DNA of 64,000 nucleotides, taken from the NCBI RefSeq assembly GCF_900996245.1, contig NZ_CAAJGK010000037.1, positions 1-64,000 on the forward strand, in the 5' to 3' direction. This document shows, one piece after another, positions 15,344 to 23,075 of this stretch (position 1 is the stretch's first letter; the number at the start of each line of letters is the position of its first letter). This stretch comes from Paraburkholderia sp. BCC1886 (GTDB lineage: Bacteria; Pseudomonadota; Gammaproteobacteria; Burkholderiales; Burkholderiaceae). Position numbers and translations under genes: made by a program. The notes under the pieces were generated by a model. It did no database searches. It was given only the letters and a program-made list of their open reading frames with translations, and was not told the origin of the DNA.

Positions 15344-16951
15344 TCAGATGGTGAAGAACCCGTGCGTGCCGTCGCGTTCGAGTTGCGCGACGAGACCGTA
15401 TTCCCATTCCAGATAGGCGTTCATCGCTTCACGCGCGTTGTCGGTGCCTTCGTACGGACGACGATAACGGTCGATACGCGGCGACGCGAGACGTTCTTCG
15501 CCGGCTTCGGTTGCGTGCCCGGCGCGAATCCATGCGGCGGTCCCGCCATCGAGTACCTGCACCGGCTTGCCCGTCAGCGCGGCAATTTCCGGGGCGACGA
15601 ACGGCGCCAACGCATTCGTGCCGCACGTGACCACGTAGCGCTTCGCATCCGGCAGCGCACGCAGATCATCGGCACCGTTGGTCAGGCGCGAGCGTACGAT
15701 CCAGTGCGCGCCGGGAATATGCGCCTTCACGTGGTTCGCGCTGGACGTCACGTCGATCACCACGGTGCCGCTTGCGGGATCGCCGAGTAGCGCGGCGAGT
15801 TCATCGGCGGAAACGGCGGGTGTCGGCTCCGGTTGCGGTTTGGCAGCGCGCCATGGGCCGCGTGCTGTCAATGAGGTGGCCGCAGTGTCATCGACCACGT
15901 ACACGTCGATATTCATTTGCGCGAGCCACGACGCCGTCATGTTCGCGCGCACGCCGTCGTCGTCGAACAGCACGACACGCGCGCCGCGTACCGGCGCGTA
16001 CATCTCCGTTTCCTGCACGAGCTGGCCGCCGGGCGCGCCCTGAAAACCCGGCGCATGAGCGTGTTCGTATTCGGCCGGCGTGCGCACGTCGAAGCGATAG
16101 GTGGTGCGCGCGGAGTCGGCGGCCCAGCGCGATGTTTCGTCGAGCGTCGTGCGGTTCACGCCCGCACGGTCCGCGAGCGCACGCGCTGCGTTGCGCGACG
16201 CGTCGAGGTTGGCGTCGTCGCGCCCGGTCTGCGGTTCGAAACGGCGCTCGCTGCCCTGTTCGAGCGTTTGTCCCGCGAGCGTCCAGCCGATCGTGCCGTT
16301 GCGCAACGCCGCGACCGGATTCGGCAGACCCGCATTGACCAGCGACTGCGTGCCGATGATGCTGCGCGTCCGTCCCGCACAATTGACGATCACGCGCGTG
16401 GCCGGGTTCGGCGCCAACGCTCGCGCTCGCAGCACGAGTTCGGCGCCGGGCACGCTGATGCTGCCGGGAATGTTCATCGTGTGATATTCGTCGAAGCGGC
16501 GGGCGTCCAGCACCACCACGTCGTCGCCGCTTTTCAGCAGTGCGTCGACGGCCTCGGCCGTTAGCGACGGCGTATGTCGTTGCGATTCGACGAATTCGCC
16601 GAACGCCTTGCTCGGCACGTTGACGTCGCGGAACACTTCGCCGCCTTCGCGAATCCACCCGTCCAGACCGCCGTCGAGCAAGGCGACCTGCGTATAGCCG
16701 AGTTCGACGAGTTTCTCTGCCGCGCGCGCGGCAAGGCCTTCGCCCGCGTCGAATACGACGATCGGCACGTCGCGGCGCGGCAGACGCGTATAAGCGTCGA
16801 GCTCGATTCGGGAGAGCGGGAAATTCGCGGCGAAGAGCGGATGAGACTGCGCGTGCGGGTCTTCTTCACGTACATCGAGCAGCGCGATTTCGCGTCGTGC
16901 CAGCAGCGCTTCGCGCACGTCGCTATACGTTCGGACGGGATATGACGTCAT
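15344..16951 (-). CDS. Four-domain rhodanese (sulfurtransferase)
   Basis: A 535-residue protein built of four rhodanese-homology domains (roughly 1-125, 130-245, 265-375 and 390-500). Domain 2 has an active-type loop NCAGRTRS with Cys, and domain 4 has VTCGTNALA with Cys. In domains 1 and 3 the equivalent positions are Asp-type (VFDAGEG, LFDDDG), so they are probably non-catalytic. It would transfer sulfane sulfur, for example to cyanide, thiosulfate or a carrier thiol, in the cytoplasm. Its start overlaps the stop of the thiol dioxygenase gene by 4 bases, so translation is coupled. It is the last gene of the 19478-15344 organosulfur operon. Confidence 0.88.
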   Translation of the reverse strand: MTSYPVRTYSDVREALLARREIALLDVREEDPHAQSHPLFAANFPLSRIELDAYTRLPRRDVPIVVFDAGEGLAARAAEKLVELGYTQVALLDGGLDGWIREGGEVFRDVNVPSKAFGEFVESQRHTPSLTAEAVDALLKSGDDVVVLDARRFDEYHTMNIPGSISVPGAELVLRARALAPNPATRVIVNCAGRTRSIIGTQSLVNAGLPNPVAALRNGTIGWTLAGQTLEQGSERRFEPQTGRDDANLDASRNAARALADRAGVNRTTLDETSRWAADSARTTYRFDVRTPAEYEHAHAPGFQGAPGGQLVQETEMYAPVRGARVVLFDDDGVRANMTASWLAQMNIDVYVVDDTAATSLTARGPWRAAKPQPEPTPAVSADELAALLGDPASGTVVIDVTSSANHVKAHIPGAHWIVRSRLTNGADDLRALPDAKRYVVTCGTNALAPFVAPEIAALTGKPVQVLDGGTAAWIRAGHATEAGEERLASPRIDRYRRPYEGTDNAREAMNAYLEWEYGLVAQLERDGTHGFFTI

Positions 16952-17550
16952 GGGTGAGGCGATTCCTTGCTGAGGTCCCAGAGGTTAGGGAGCGTTTGAT
17001 TCGAGTAACCGGAAATGAAAGGCTTGGGTGGCGCATCGACGGGATAGGTCGAGCGCCGCACGGCACCAATGTTCGCACCGTACACGTGAATGCTGATCGA
17101 CGTGCGGTCTTCATACGCGTTGCGCACCCGGTGGATGTCGCCGATAGTGGGGGACACGGCTTCCACGTCGCCCGCATTCAGGCGCTGTTCGGCGCCGCTT
17201 TCGCGCAGCGCGCCGTCGTGAGTTCGCTCGAACGACGTGGCCAGTTCGGCGCCGCGCAGCACGCCGATGAGTCCCCACACCGTATGATCGTGAACCGGCG
17301 TTTGCTGGCCCGGTCCCCACACGAAGCTGACTACGCTGAAGCGCTGCCGCGCATCCGCATACAACAGGAATTGCTGATAGCGCTCGGGCGAGGGTTGCGC
17401 ATAGACCTCCGGCAGCCAGTCGTCGACGCGAATCAGTTCGCGCAATGCAGCCGCGCCTTGTTTCAGCAGGTCGGATTCGGGCGGTGTCGAATCGACCAGT
17501 TCCGCGATCTCGCCGACAAAGCGACGTAGTTTGTGAATCGCAAGCGTCAT
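16948..17550 (-). CDS. Cysteine/3-mercaptopropionate dioxygenase-like cupin
   Basis: A 200-residue cupin thiol dioxygenase. The iron ligands are visible as PVHDHTVWG (His87, His89) and GDIHRVRN (His140), matching the 3-His centre of cysteine dioxygenase (His86/88/140 in mammals). It would oxidise a thiol to a sulfinate with O2. Bacterial relatives also use 3-mercaptopropionate or mercaptosuccinate, and the sequence cannot separate these. It is tightly packed between the aldolase gene (1-base overlap) and the rhodanese gene (4-base overlap). With an SsuD-like enzyme and a sulfurtransferase in the operon, it fits a pathway that strips sulfur from an organic thiol or sulfonate. Confidence 0.85.
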   Translation of the reverse strand: MTLAIHKLRRFVGEIAELVDSTPPESDLLKQGAAALRELIRVDDWLPEVYAQPSPERYQQFLLYADARQRFSVVSFVWGPGQQTPVHDHTVWGLIGVLRGAELATSFERTHDGALRESGAEQRLNAGDVEAVSPTIGDIHRVRNAYEDRTSISIHVYGANIGAVRRSTYPVDAPPKPFISGYSNQTLPNLWDLSKESPHP

Positions 17551-18383
17551 CAGTCGAGCAAGTCCGGTTCGGCTTCGACGAGGCCTTCATACAGGCTGTC
17601 GAATGCGTATTTTGCACCGGCCGGACGACCCACCTGTTGATGAGTCAGCGCCGCCATTTCGTGCGGAATCGGTTGTGGTGTGCCGGCGGCTTCGGCCAGC
17701 AGTTGCGCGTGGCAGGCGTTTTCCAGCGCGATATACCACCAGGCGACGGCCTCGACGGTCGGCCCCGCAGTCAGAATGCCGTGATTCTTCAGAATCACCG
17801 CTTTGCGCGGACCCAGCGCGTCGGCAATCCGCGCGCCTTCTGTCGTGTCGAGCACGACGCCGCGAAAATCTTCGAACAGCGCATGGTCCTCGTAAAACGA
17901 GCACGAGTCCTGCGTCAACGGATCGAGCTTGCGGCCGAGCGTGGACCACGCCTTGCCATACAGCGAGTGCGTATGCGCGGCAGCGACCGCGTCGGGACGC
18001 GCCGCATGAATGGCGGCGTGAATCGCAAACGCCGCCTGATTGACCGGACCGTCGCCCACGACGATCTCGCCATGATGATTGACGAGCAACAGATCGGACA
18101 CCCGCATGCGCCCAAAATATCGGCCTAGCGGATTGACCCAGAAGTGGTCGGTCCATTCCGGATCGCGCGCGGTGATATGCCCGGCGAGCCCTTGCGCGAA
18201 GCCATATTGTGCGAAGAGCCGGAACGCGCCGGCCAGTTTGCGTTGCCGGTGCAGGCGTTCTTCGGCGATCGAGCGCGGTGGCGCATCGTCGTCGTCGAAC
18301 CAGAATTTGCGCACCGGCGTATCGCGCCGTGTCAGTCCAGCGGGATTCAAAACAGGACGGGTGTCGACAGTCGGCGTACTCAT
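17550..18383 (-). CDS. Class II aldolase/adducin family protein
   Basis: A 277-residue class II aldolase/epimerase fold enzyme. Metal ligands are visible at AAAHTHSLYG (His137, His139) and LKNHGIL (His201), with the acidic AFAIHAAIHAARPDA helix before them. Family members cleave or isomerise aldol compounds using a divalent metal. In this operon a plausible job is retro-aldol cleavage of the carbon product left after sulfur removal (inference). The start at 18383 lies 18 bases after the stop of the SsuD-like gene, and its stop overlaps the dioxygenase start (TGATG). The substrate is not predictable. Confidence 0.82.
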   Translation of the reverse strand: MSTPTVDTRPVLNPAGLTRRDTPVRKFWFDDDDAPPRSIAEERLHRQRKLAGAFRLFAQYGFAQGLAGHITARDPEWTDHFWVNPLGRYFGRMRVSDLLLVNHHGEIVVGDGPVNQAAFAIHAAIHAARPDAVAAAHTHSLYGKAWSTLGRKLDPLTQDSCSFYEDHALFEDFRGVVLDTTEGARIADALGPRKAVILKNHGILTAGPTVEAVAWWYIALENACHAQLLAEAAGTPQPIPHEMAALTHQQVGRPAGAKYAFDSLYEGLVEAEPDLLD

Positions 18384-18401
18384 GGTGTGATCGCGCTCCG
18401 G

Positions 18402-19478
18402 TCAGGCTGCGTGGCGAACGCGGGAGGTCAATTCGCGAGTGGCGGGAATCAGTTCGCGGCCGTAATCGGTGGCGTCTTCGAGCGGATCGAAGCCGCGAAT
18501 CAGGAACGTGGTCACGCCCAACTCGTAATACTCGGCGAGCGTTTCGGCGACCTGTGCGGGTGTGCCGACGAGCGCGGTCGAGTTGGAGCGTCCGCCGATT
18601 TCCTTCGCGACCGCGGTCCACAGCCGGTCGTCGGCGCGGTCGCCTTCACCTGCCGCCGCGAGCAGACGCCGCGCGCCTTCGCTCTGTTGCGGACCGCCGC
18701 GCGAGAAGCCCTGTTCGACGCGCAGGCGGCGCGTTTCTTCGAGAATATGTTCGGCCTTCTCCCACGCACCCTTTTCCGTCGCGGCGACGATCGGGCGGAA
18801 CGACACCGAGAAGCGCACTGTCCGGCCATGCTTCGCGGCTTCGGCGCGTACGCGGGTAATCTGCTCGTGCACCTGCTGTTTCGATTCGCCCCACAACGCG
18901 TAAACGTCCGCGTGCTTGCCCGCTACCGCGAGCGCCGGCCCGGATGCGCCGCCAAAGTAGATGGGCACGTGCGGCGACTGTTTCGGTTTGACTTCGGAGA
19001 AAGCTTTCTCGAGGCGGTAGAATCGGCCTTCGTGATCGAAAGGCTGGTCCTCGGTCCACACGCGGCGCAAGATTTGCAGATATTCGTCCGTACGTGCATA
19101 CCGTTCATCGTGACTCAGAAAATCGCCGTCGCGCCGCTGGTCTTCGTCACTGCCGCCCGAAATGAAGTGCACGCCGAGGCGGCCGCCGGAAAAATGGTCC
19201 AGCGTCGCAATCTGCCGCGCGGCCAAAGTCGGCGCAACGAAACCGGGGCGATGCGCCAGCATGAAGTGCACGCGCGAGGTGACACTCGCGGCGTAAGCAA
19301 TCGTAATCGTGGCGTCGGGGCTGGTCGAACTGTGCGGCACCAGAATGCGGTCGAAGCCGGCGTTCTCATGGGCCTGCGCAAAGGCGCGCACGTAGTCGGT
19401 GTCGACAGCGGGGCCTTGCGGAAGATGCGTTTCGGAAACCTTGCGCTGCTGGATCATGCCGATAAATTCGACGCTCAC
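18402..19478 (-). CDS. SsuD-like FMNH2-dependent monooxygenase (second paralogue)
   Basis: A 358-residue LLM-class monooxygenase, first gene of the 19478-15344 operon. It shares almost every motif with the protein at 10923-12020: MSVEFIGMIQQ start, HRPGFVAPTLAARQIATLDH, HFISGGSDEDQRRDGD, PIYFGGASGPALAVAGKHAD and FLIRGFDPLEDA. It therefore oxidises an organosulfonate or related compound with reduced FMN. Leadered by about 120 bases that contain the second copy of the conserved 21-mer (19598-19618). Divergence from its paralogue in the middle region (the KPKQSPHVP loop) suggests a different substrate. Confidence 0.9.
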   Translation of the reverse strand: MSVEFIGMIQQRKVSETHLPQGPAVDTDYVRAFAQAHENAGFDRILVPHSSTSPDATITIAYAASVTSRVHFMLAHRPGFVAPTLAARQIATLDHFSGGRLGVHFISGGSDEDQRRDGDFLSHDERYARTDEYLQILRRVWTEDQPFDHEGRFYRLEKAFSEVKPKQSPHVPIYFGGASGPALAVAGKHADVYALWGESKQQVHEQITRVRAEAAKHGRTVRFSVSFRPIVAATEKGAWEKAEHILEETRRLRVEQGFSRGGPQQSEGARRLLAAAGEGDRADDRLWTAVAKEIGGRSNSTALVGTPAQVAETLAEYYELGVTTFLIRGFDPLEDATDYGRELIPATRELTSRVRHAA

Positions 19479-19597
19479 GTTTGCTCCTGAATGTCCGTTA
19501 TGTTTTCGTCATGGATGCAGTAGCAGACGTCACGGTCAACGGCACGCCTGCTCGTCGAACTCAGGCTAACACCGGGTTATGCGAAGGCTAAATAGTA

Positions 19598-19618
19598 AAT
19601 TCAGATAAAGATATCGAA
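19598..19618. promoter_or_regulatory. Conserved 21-mer, copy 2, upstream of the second sulfonate operon
   Basis: 19/21 identical to 1462-1482. It lies 120 bases upstream of the minus-strand SsuD-like operon and 64 bases upstream of the plus-strand hybrid kinase. On the minus strand TTCGAT (19617-19612) followed about 15 bases later by TACTAT could be a weak -35/-10 pair. Because sulfonate genes flank both copies on the minus side, control of those operons is the simpler reading. Confidence 0.55.
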
Positions 19619-19681
19619 CTTGCATGTTACCCACGTGCATCCCCGATCAGACCTACCGCGCAATGAACCAGATTTGACCTC

Positions 19682-22210
19682 ATGACCCTCAACCCCGATC
19701 ACGAACGCCGCCGCCTCGATGCTCTGGCGCGCTACGACGTGCTGGACACGCCGCGCGAACAGGCCTTCGACGAAATCGCCAATCTGGCGGCCGCGTTGTG
19801 CCGCGCGCCGATTGCAGTCGTGAATCTGATCGGGGACGGTCGTCAGTTCTTCAAGGCGGAAGTCGGACTCGGCGTGCGCGAGACGCCGCTGGAAACGTCC
19901 TTCTGTACGAAGGCTTTGCTGGAAGACGAATTCCTGCAGATTCCCGACGCCAGCGCCGACCGGCGTTTCGACTGCAACCCGCTCGTCACCGGCGAACCGC
20001 ATCTGCGGTTCTACGCGGGCGCGCTGCTGAAAACGGACGAAGGGCTACCCATCGGCACGCTGTGCGTGCTCGACTATCAGCCGCGTACGCTCGACAAGGT
20101 GCAGGAGCAGGCGTTGCGGGTGCTGGCGCGGCAAACCATGGCGGCGCTCGAATTGCGCCGCGCGGCCAATATCGCCGAGGCCGAACGCCTGCGCTACGAA
20201 GCGCTGTTCAATGCAATCGACGACGGGTTCTGCATCATCGAGTTCTTCGACGGTCCGCATGGACCGCTCAGCGATTACGTGCACGTCGAAGCCAATCCGG
20301 GTTATGAACGGCATACGGGTATCGCGGGCATCGTCGGCATGACCTTGCGTCAGATCGATCCCGCCGAGGCGGACCGCTGGATCGAACTGTACGGCGGCGT
20401 GTTGCGCACCGGCGAAACCGTGCGCTTCGAACGATACTTCCGGACGGCGGGCCGTCATATCGAAGTGTCGGCGTCGCGCGTCGGCTCCGGGAGCACGCGG
20501 CGGGTGTCGGTGCTGTTCCGCGATATTTCCGCGCGCAAGGTGGCCGAAGCCGCGCAACGCGCAAGTGAAGCGCTCGCCCGGCAGAACATCGAGCGCGTGC
20601 AACTGGCGCTCGGCGCCGGCGCGATTATCGGCACGTGGTTCTGGGACCTCCCGAACGACCGCTTCACCGTGGACGAAGCGTTCGCGCATGTTTTCAATCT
20701 CGACCCGGCACAGGGCCGCGACGGCCTCAGCCTTTCGCAAGTCACCGCCAACGTGCATCCCGACGATCAGGCCGGCCTGATTGCGGCGATCCGCGAAGTG
20801 ATCGCGCGCGGCGGTCACTATGCGCACCAGTATCGGGTGCGCCGGGCGGACGGCCGCTATTACTGGATCGAAGCGAACGGCCGGGTCGATCACGGGCCCG
20901 ACGGCACGCCGCAGAACTTTCCGGGCGTGCTGCTCGACGTGGAAAAGCGCCGCGCGGTCGAAGAAGAACGCGATCGCGCCGCGGCTTCGTTGCGCGCGCT
21001 CAACGACACGCTCGAACATCGGGTCGCGGAGCGCACTGCCGAACTCATGCGCGCCGAAGAGCAACTGCGGCAGTCACAGAAAATGGAAGCGGTGGGTCAA
21101 CTGACCGGCGGTCTCGCGCACGACTTCAACAATCTGCTGGCCGGCGTATCGGGTTCGCTTCAATTGATCGGTATCCGCCTGAGTCAGGGGCGGCTCGCCG
21201 ATGTCGACAAATACGTCGTGGCCGCGCAAGGCGCGGTGCGCCGCGCGGCGGCGTTGACTCATCGGCTGCTGGCGTTTTCGCGTCGTCAGACGCTCGATCC
21301 GCGGCCGACCGACGTCAATGCGCTGGTCAACGGCATGACCGATCTGATTCAGCGGACTGTCGGTCCCGGTATCAAGGTGGAGGCCGTCGGCGCCGCCGCG
21401 TTGTGGCCCGCGCTGGTCGACTCCGGCCAACTCGAGAACGCGTTGCTGAACCTGTGCATCAACGCGCGCGATGCGATGCCCGACGGCGGTCAGATCACGG
21501 TCGAGACGGCCAACAAGTGGATCGATAGAACCGCGGCGCAAAGCCACGATATGCCCGAAGGCCAGTTTCTCTCGTTGTGCGTGACGGACACCGGCACCGG
21601 CATGTCGCCCGACGTGGTCGCCAAGGCGTTCGACCCGTTCTTCACGACCAAGCCGATTGGCATGGGCACGGGGCTGGGTCTCTCGATGATCTACGGCTTC
21701 GCGAAACAGTCCGGCGGACAGGTGCGCATCTATTCGGAAGTCGGGCAGGGCACCACGGTCTGCATTTACCTGCCGCGCTTTTACGGCGATGCCGATGGCG
21801 AAGCGGTCGACGAGGCCGAGCTTCCCATCTCGGGCACCGAGGCGGGCGAAACGGTCCTCGTCGTGGACGACGAACCGAGCGTGCGCATGCTGATTACCGA
21901 CGTGCTGGAAGAAGCCGGCTATTCGGTCATCGAGGCAGCCGACAGCGTGGCCGGCCTGAAGGTCTTGCAGTCGAACGTGAGAATCGATTTGCTGGTGAGC
22001 GACGTGGGCCTGCCCGGCGGAATGAACGGACGCCAGATGGCGGATGCGGCGCGGCAGACGCGGCCCGATCTGCGTGTGCTGTTCATCACCGGCTATGCGG
22101 AAAATTCGGTCATTAGCAATGGCCATCTCGAACCCGGCATGCAGGTGATGACCAAACCCTTCTCGCTGGAAACCTTCGCCGCAAAAGTGCGGCAAATGGT
22201 CGACGGCTGA
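19682..22210 (+). CDS. GAF/PAS hybrid histidine kinase with receiver domain
   Basis: An 842-residue cytoplasmic sensor kinase. In order: GAF domain (~20-155), PAS (~170-290), PAS with the PAC motif YRVRRADGRYYWIEANGRVD (~305-425), coiled coil, HisKA with LAHDFNNLLAG (His480), HATPase (N box LNLCINARDAMPDGG, G box DTGTGMS and GMGTGLGLSMIYG), then a receiver (~725-842) with VVDDEPS and phospho-acceptor Asp774 in LLVSDVGLPGG. The HDFNN subfamily of kinases often works with an attached receiver. No transmembrane segment is present, so it senses a soluble or redox signal. It is a single gene, divergent from the SsuD-like operon. Output partner unknown. Confidence 0.9.
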   Translation: MTLNPDHERRRLDALARYDVLDTPREQAFDEIANLAAALCRAPIAVVNLIGDGRQFFKAEVGLGVRETPLETSFCTKALLEDEFLQIPDASADRRFDCNPLVTGEPHLRFYAGALLKTDEGLPIGTLCVLDYQPRTLDKVQEQALRVLARQTMAALELRRAANIAEAERLRYEALFNAIDDGFCIIEFFDGPHGPLSDYVHVEANPGYERHTGIAGIVGMTLRQIDPAEADRWIELYGGVLRTGETVRFERYFRTAGRHIEVSASRVGSGSTRRVSVLFRDISARKVAEAAQRASEALARQNIERVQLALGAGAIIGTWFWDLPNDRFTVDEAFAHVFNLDPAQGRDGLSLSQVTANVHPDDQAGLIAAIREVIARGGHYAHQYRVRRADGRYYWIEANGRVDHGPDGTPQNFPGVLLDVEKRRAVEEERDRAAASLRALNDTLEHRVAERTAELMRAEEQLRQSQKMEAVGQLTGGLAHDFNNLLAGVSGSLQLIGIRLSQGRLADVDKYVVAAQGAVRRAAALTHRLLAFSRRQTLDPRPTDVNALVNGMTDLIQRTVGPGIKVEAVGAAALWPALVDSGQLENALLNLCINARDAMPDGGQITVETANKWIDRTAAQSHDMPEGQFLSLCVTDTGTGMSPDVVAKAFDPFFTTKPIGMGTGLGLSMIYGFAKQSGGQVRIYSEVGQGTTVCIYLPRFYGDADGEAVDEAELPISGTEAGETVLVVDDEPSVRMLITDVLEEAGYSVIEAADSVAGLKVLQSNVRIDLLVSDVGLPGGMNGRQMADAARQTRPDLRVLFITGYAENSVISNGHLEPGMQVMTKPFSLETFAAKVRQMVDG

Positions 22211-22214
22211 TCGT

Positions 22215-22940
22215 TCAGACGCCCGCGCCCGTGATGAATTGCCGCCCGACGAAGTCGATATGCGCAAACATCGCCTGCTGCGCGGCTTCCGGATTGCGCT
22301 CGCGCACGGCCAGAAAGATCGACTCGTGCTGGCGCATGCGCATGGCCGATTGCACGGCGGCATTCACGTTGTTCGCGGTTGCATCGAATGTGTTCGCGGC
22401 AATATGCTCGCGCAGCATGTTGATGACGCTGGCGTAGAACTGCCCCAGCATCCGGTTGTGCGCAGCCGCGGTGAGTGCCGTATGAAACTCGCCGTCCATG
22501 CGCGCCTCGGCATCTACATCGTGTTCGGCTATCGCTTCGCGCATGCGCGCAAGCAGCGTCTCCAGTTTGTAGATCTCCTCCGGTGTCGAGCGTTGCGCCG
22601 CGAACCGCGCCGCCGCGCATTCGAACACCATGCGAAATTCCAGCGTTTCCTCGCGCAGCGGCGGATGCTCCGCGACCAGTTGCAGCCACGGCGAACTGAG
22701 CGCGGGGGCCTGTTTCTGCACCACGTACACGCCGCTGCCGCGTTTGGTTTCGAGCATGCCCTTGCTCACCAGATGCCGGATCGCCTCGCGCACGGTCGGC
22801 CGCGATACGCCGAAGTGTTCCGCGAGCGCGCGCTCCGCTGGTAGACGTCCCGCTACCGCCCAACTTCCGTCGAGCACTTTCTCTTCGATCTGCCGGACTA
22901 CGTCGTCGAGGATGCCGGAAGACAGCCTGTGAAATGCCAT
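22215..22940 (-). CDS. GntR family (FCD/FadR subgroup) transcriptional regulator
   Basis: A 241-residue regulator. The GntR winged helix (about 12-80) includes GRLPAERALAEHFGVSRPTV and HLVSKGMLETKRGSGVYV; the FCD ligand domain follows (about 100-230), with metal-type residues in DGEFHTAL and RMRQHESIF. ATG at 22940 behind GGAG (5-base spacing) is chosen over a longer unsupported frame. It is divergent from the UxaA-type dehydratase and KdgT genes, and a canonical FCD operator sits at 22955-22971. It likely represses the sugar-acid genes and itself until a sugar acid binds (inference from family behaviour). Confidence 0.9.
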   Translation of the reverse strand: MAFHRLSSGILDDVVRQIEEKVLDGSWAVAGRLPAERALAEHFGVSRPTVREAIRHLVSKGMLETKRGSGVYVVQKQAPALSSPWLQLVAEHPPLREETLEFRMVFECAAARFAAQRSTPEEIYKLETLLARMREAIAEHDVDAEARMDGEFHTALTAAAHNRMLGQFYASVINMLREHIAANTFDATANNVNAAVQSAMRMRQHESIFLAVRERNPEAAQQAMFAHIDFVGRQFITGAGV

Positions 22941-22954
22941 ATCTGCTCCGCCCG

Positions 22955-22971
22955 AATTGGCCTGACCAATT
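22955..22971. promoter_or_regulatory. GntR/FCD-type operator AATTGG-N5-CCAATT
   Basis: AATTGGCCTGACCAATT is a perfect inverted repeat (6-bp arms, 5-base spacer) and fits the TTGGTnnnnACCAA-like pattern bound by FCD regulators. It is centred 23 bases upstream of the gntR start and about 113 bases upstream of the dehydratase start, which suits autorepression plus control of the divergent operon. Confidence 0.75.
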
Positions 22972-23075
22972 TGCGCCGCGTTGGCCGAAAAACGACCATT
23001 TGCAGGAGCGGGCGCATTGAAGAGAGACAAGAAATCAACCGTGCGTCCGTCCCCCACGATTCAGGAGAAAAAAAC

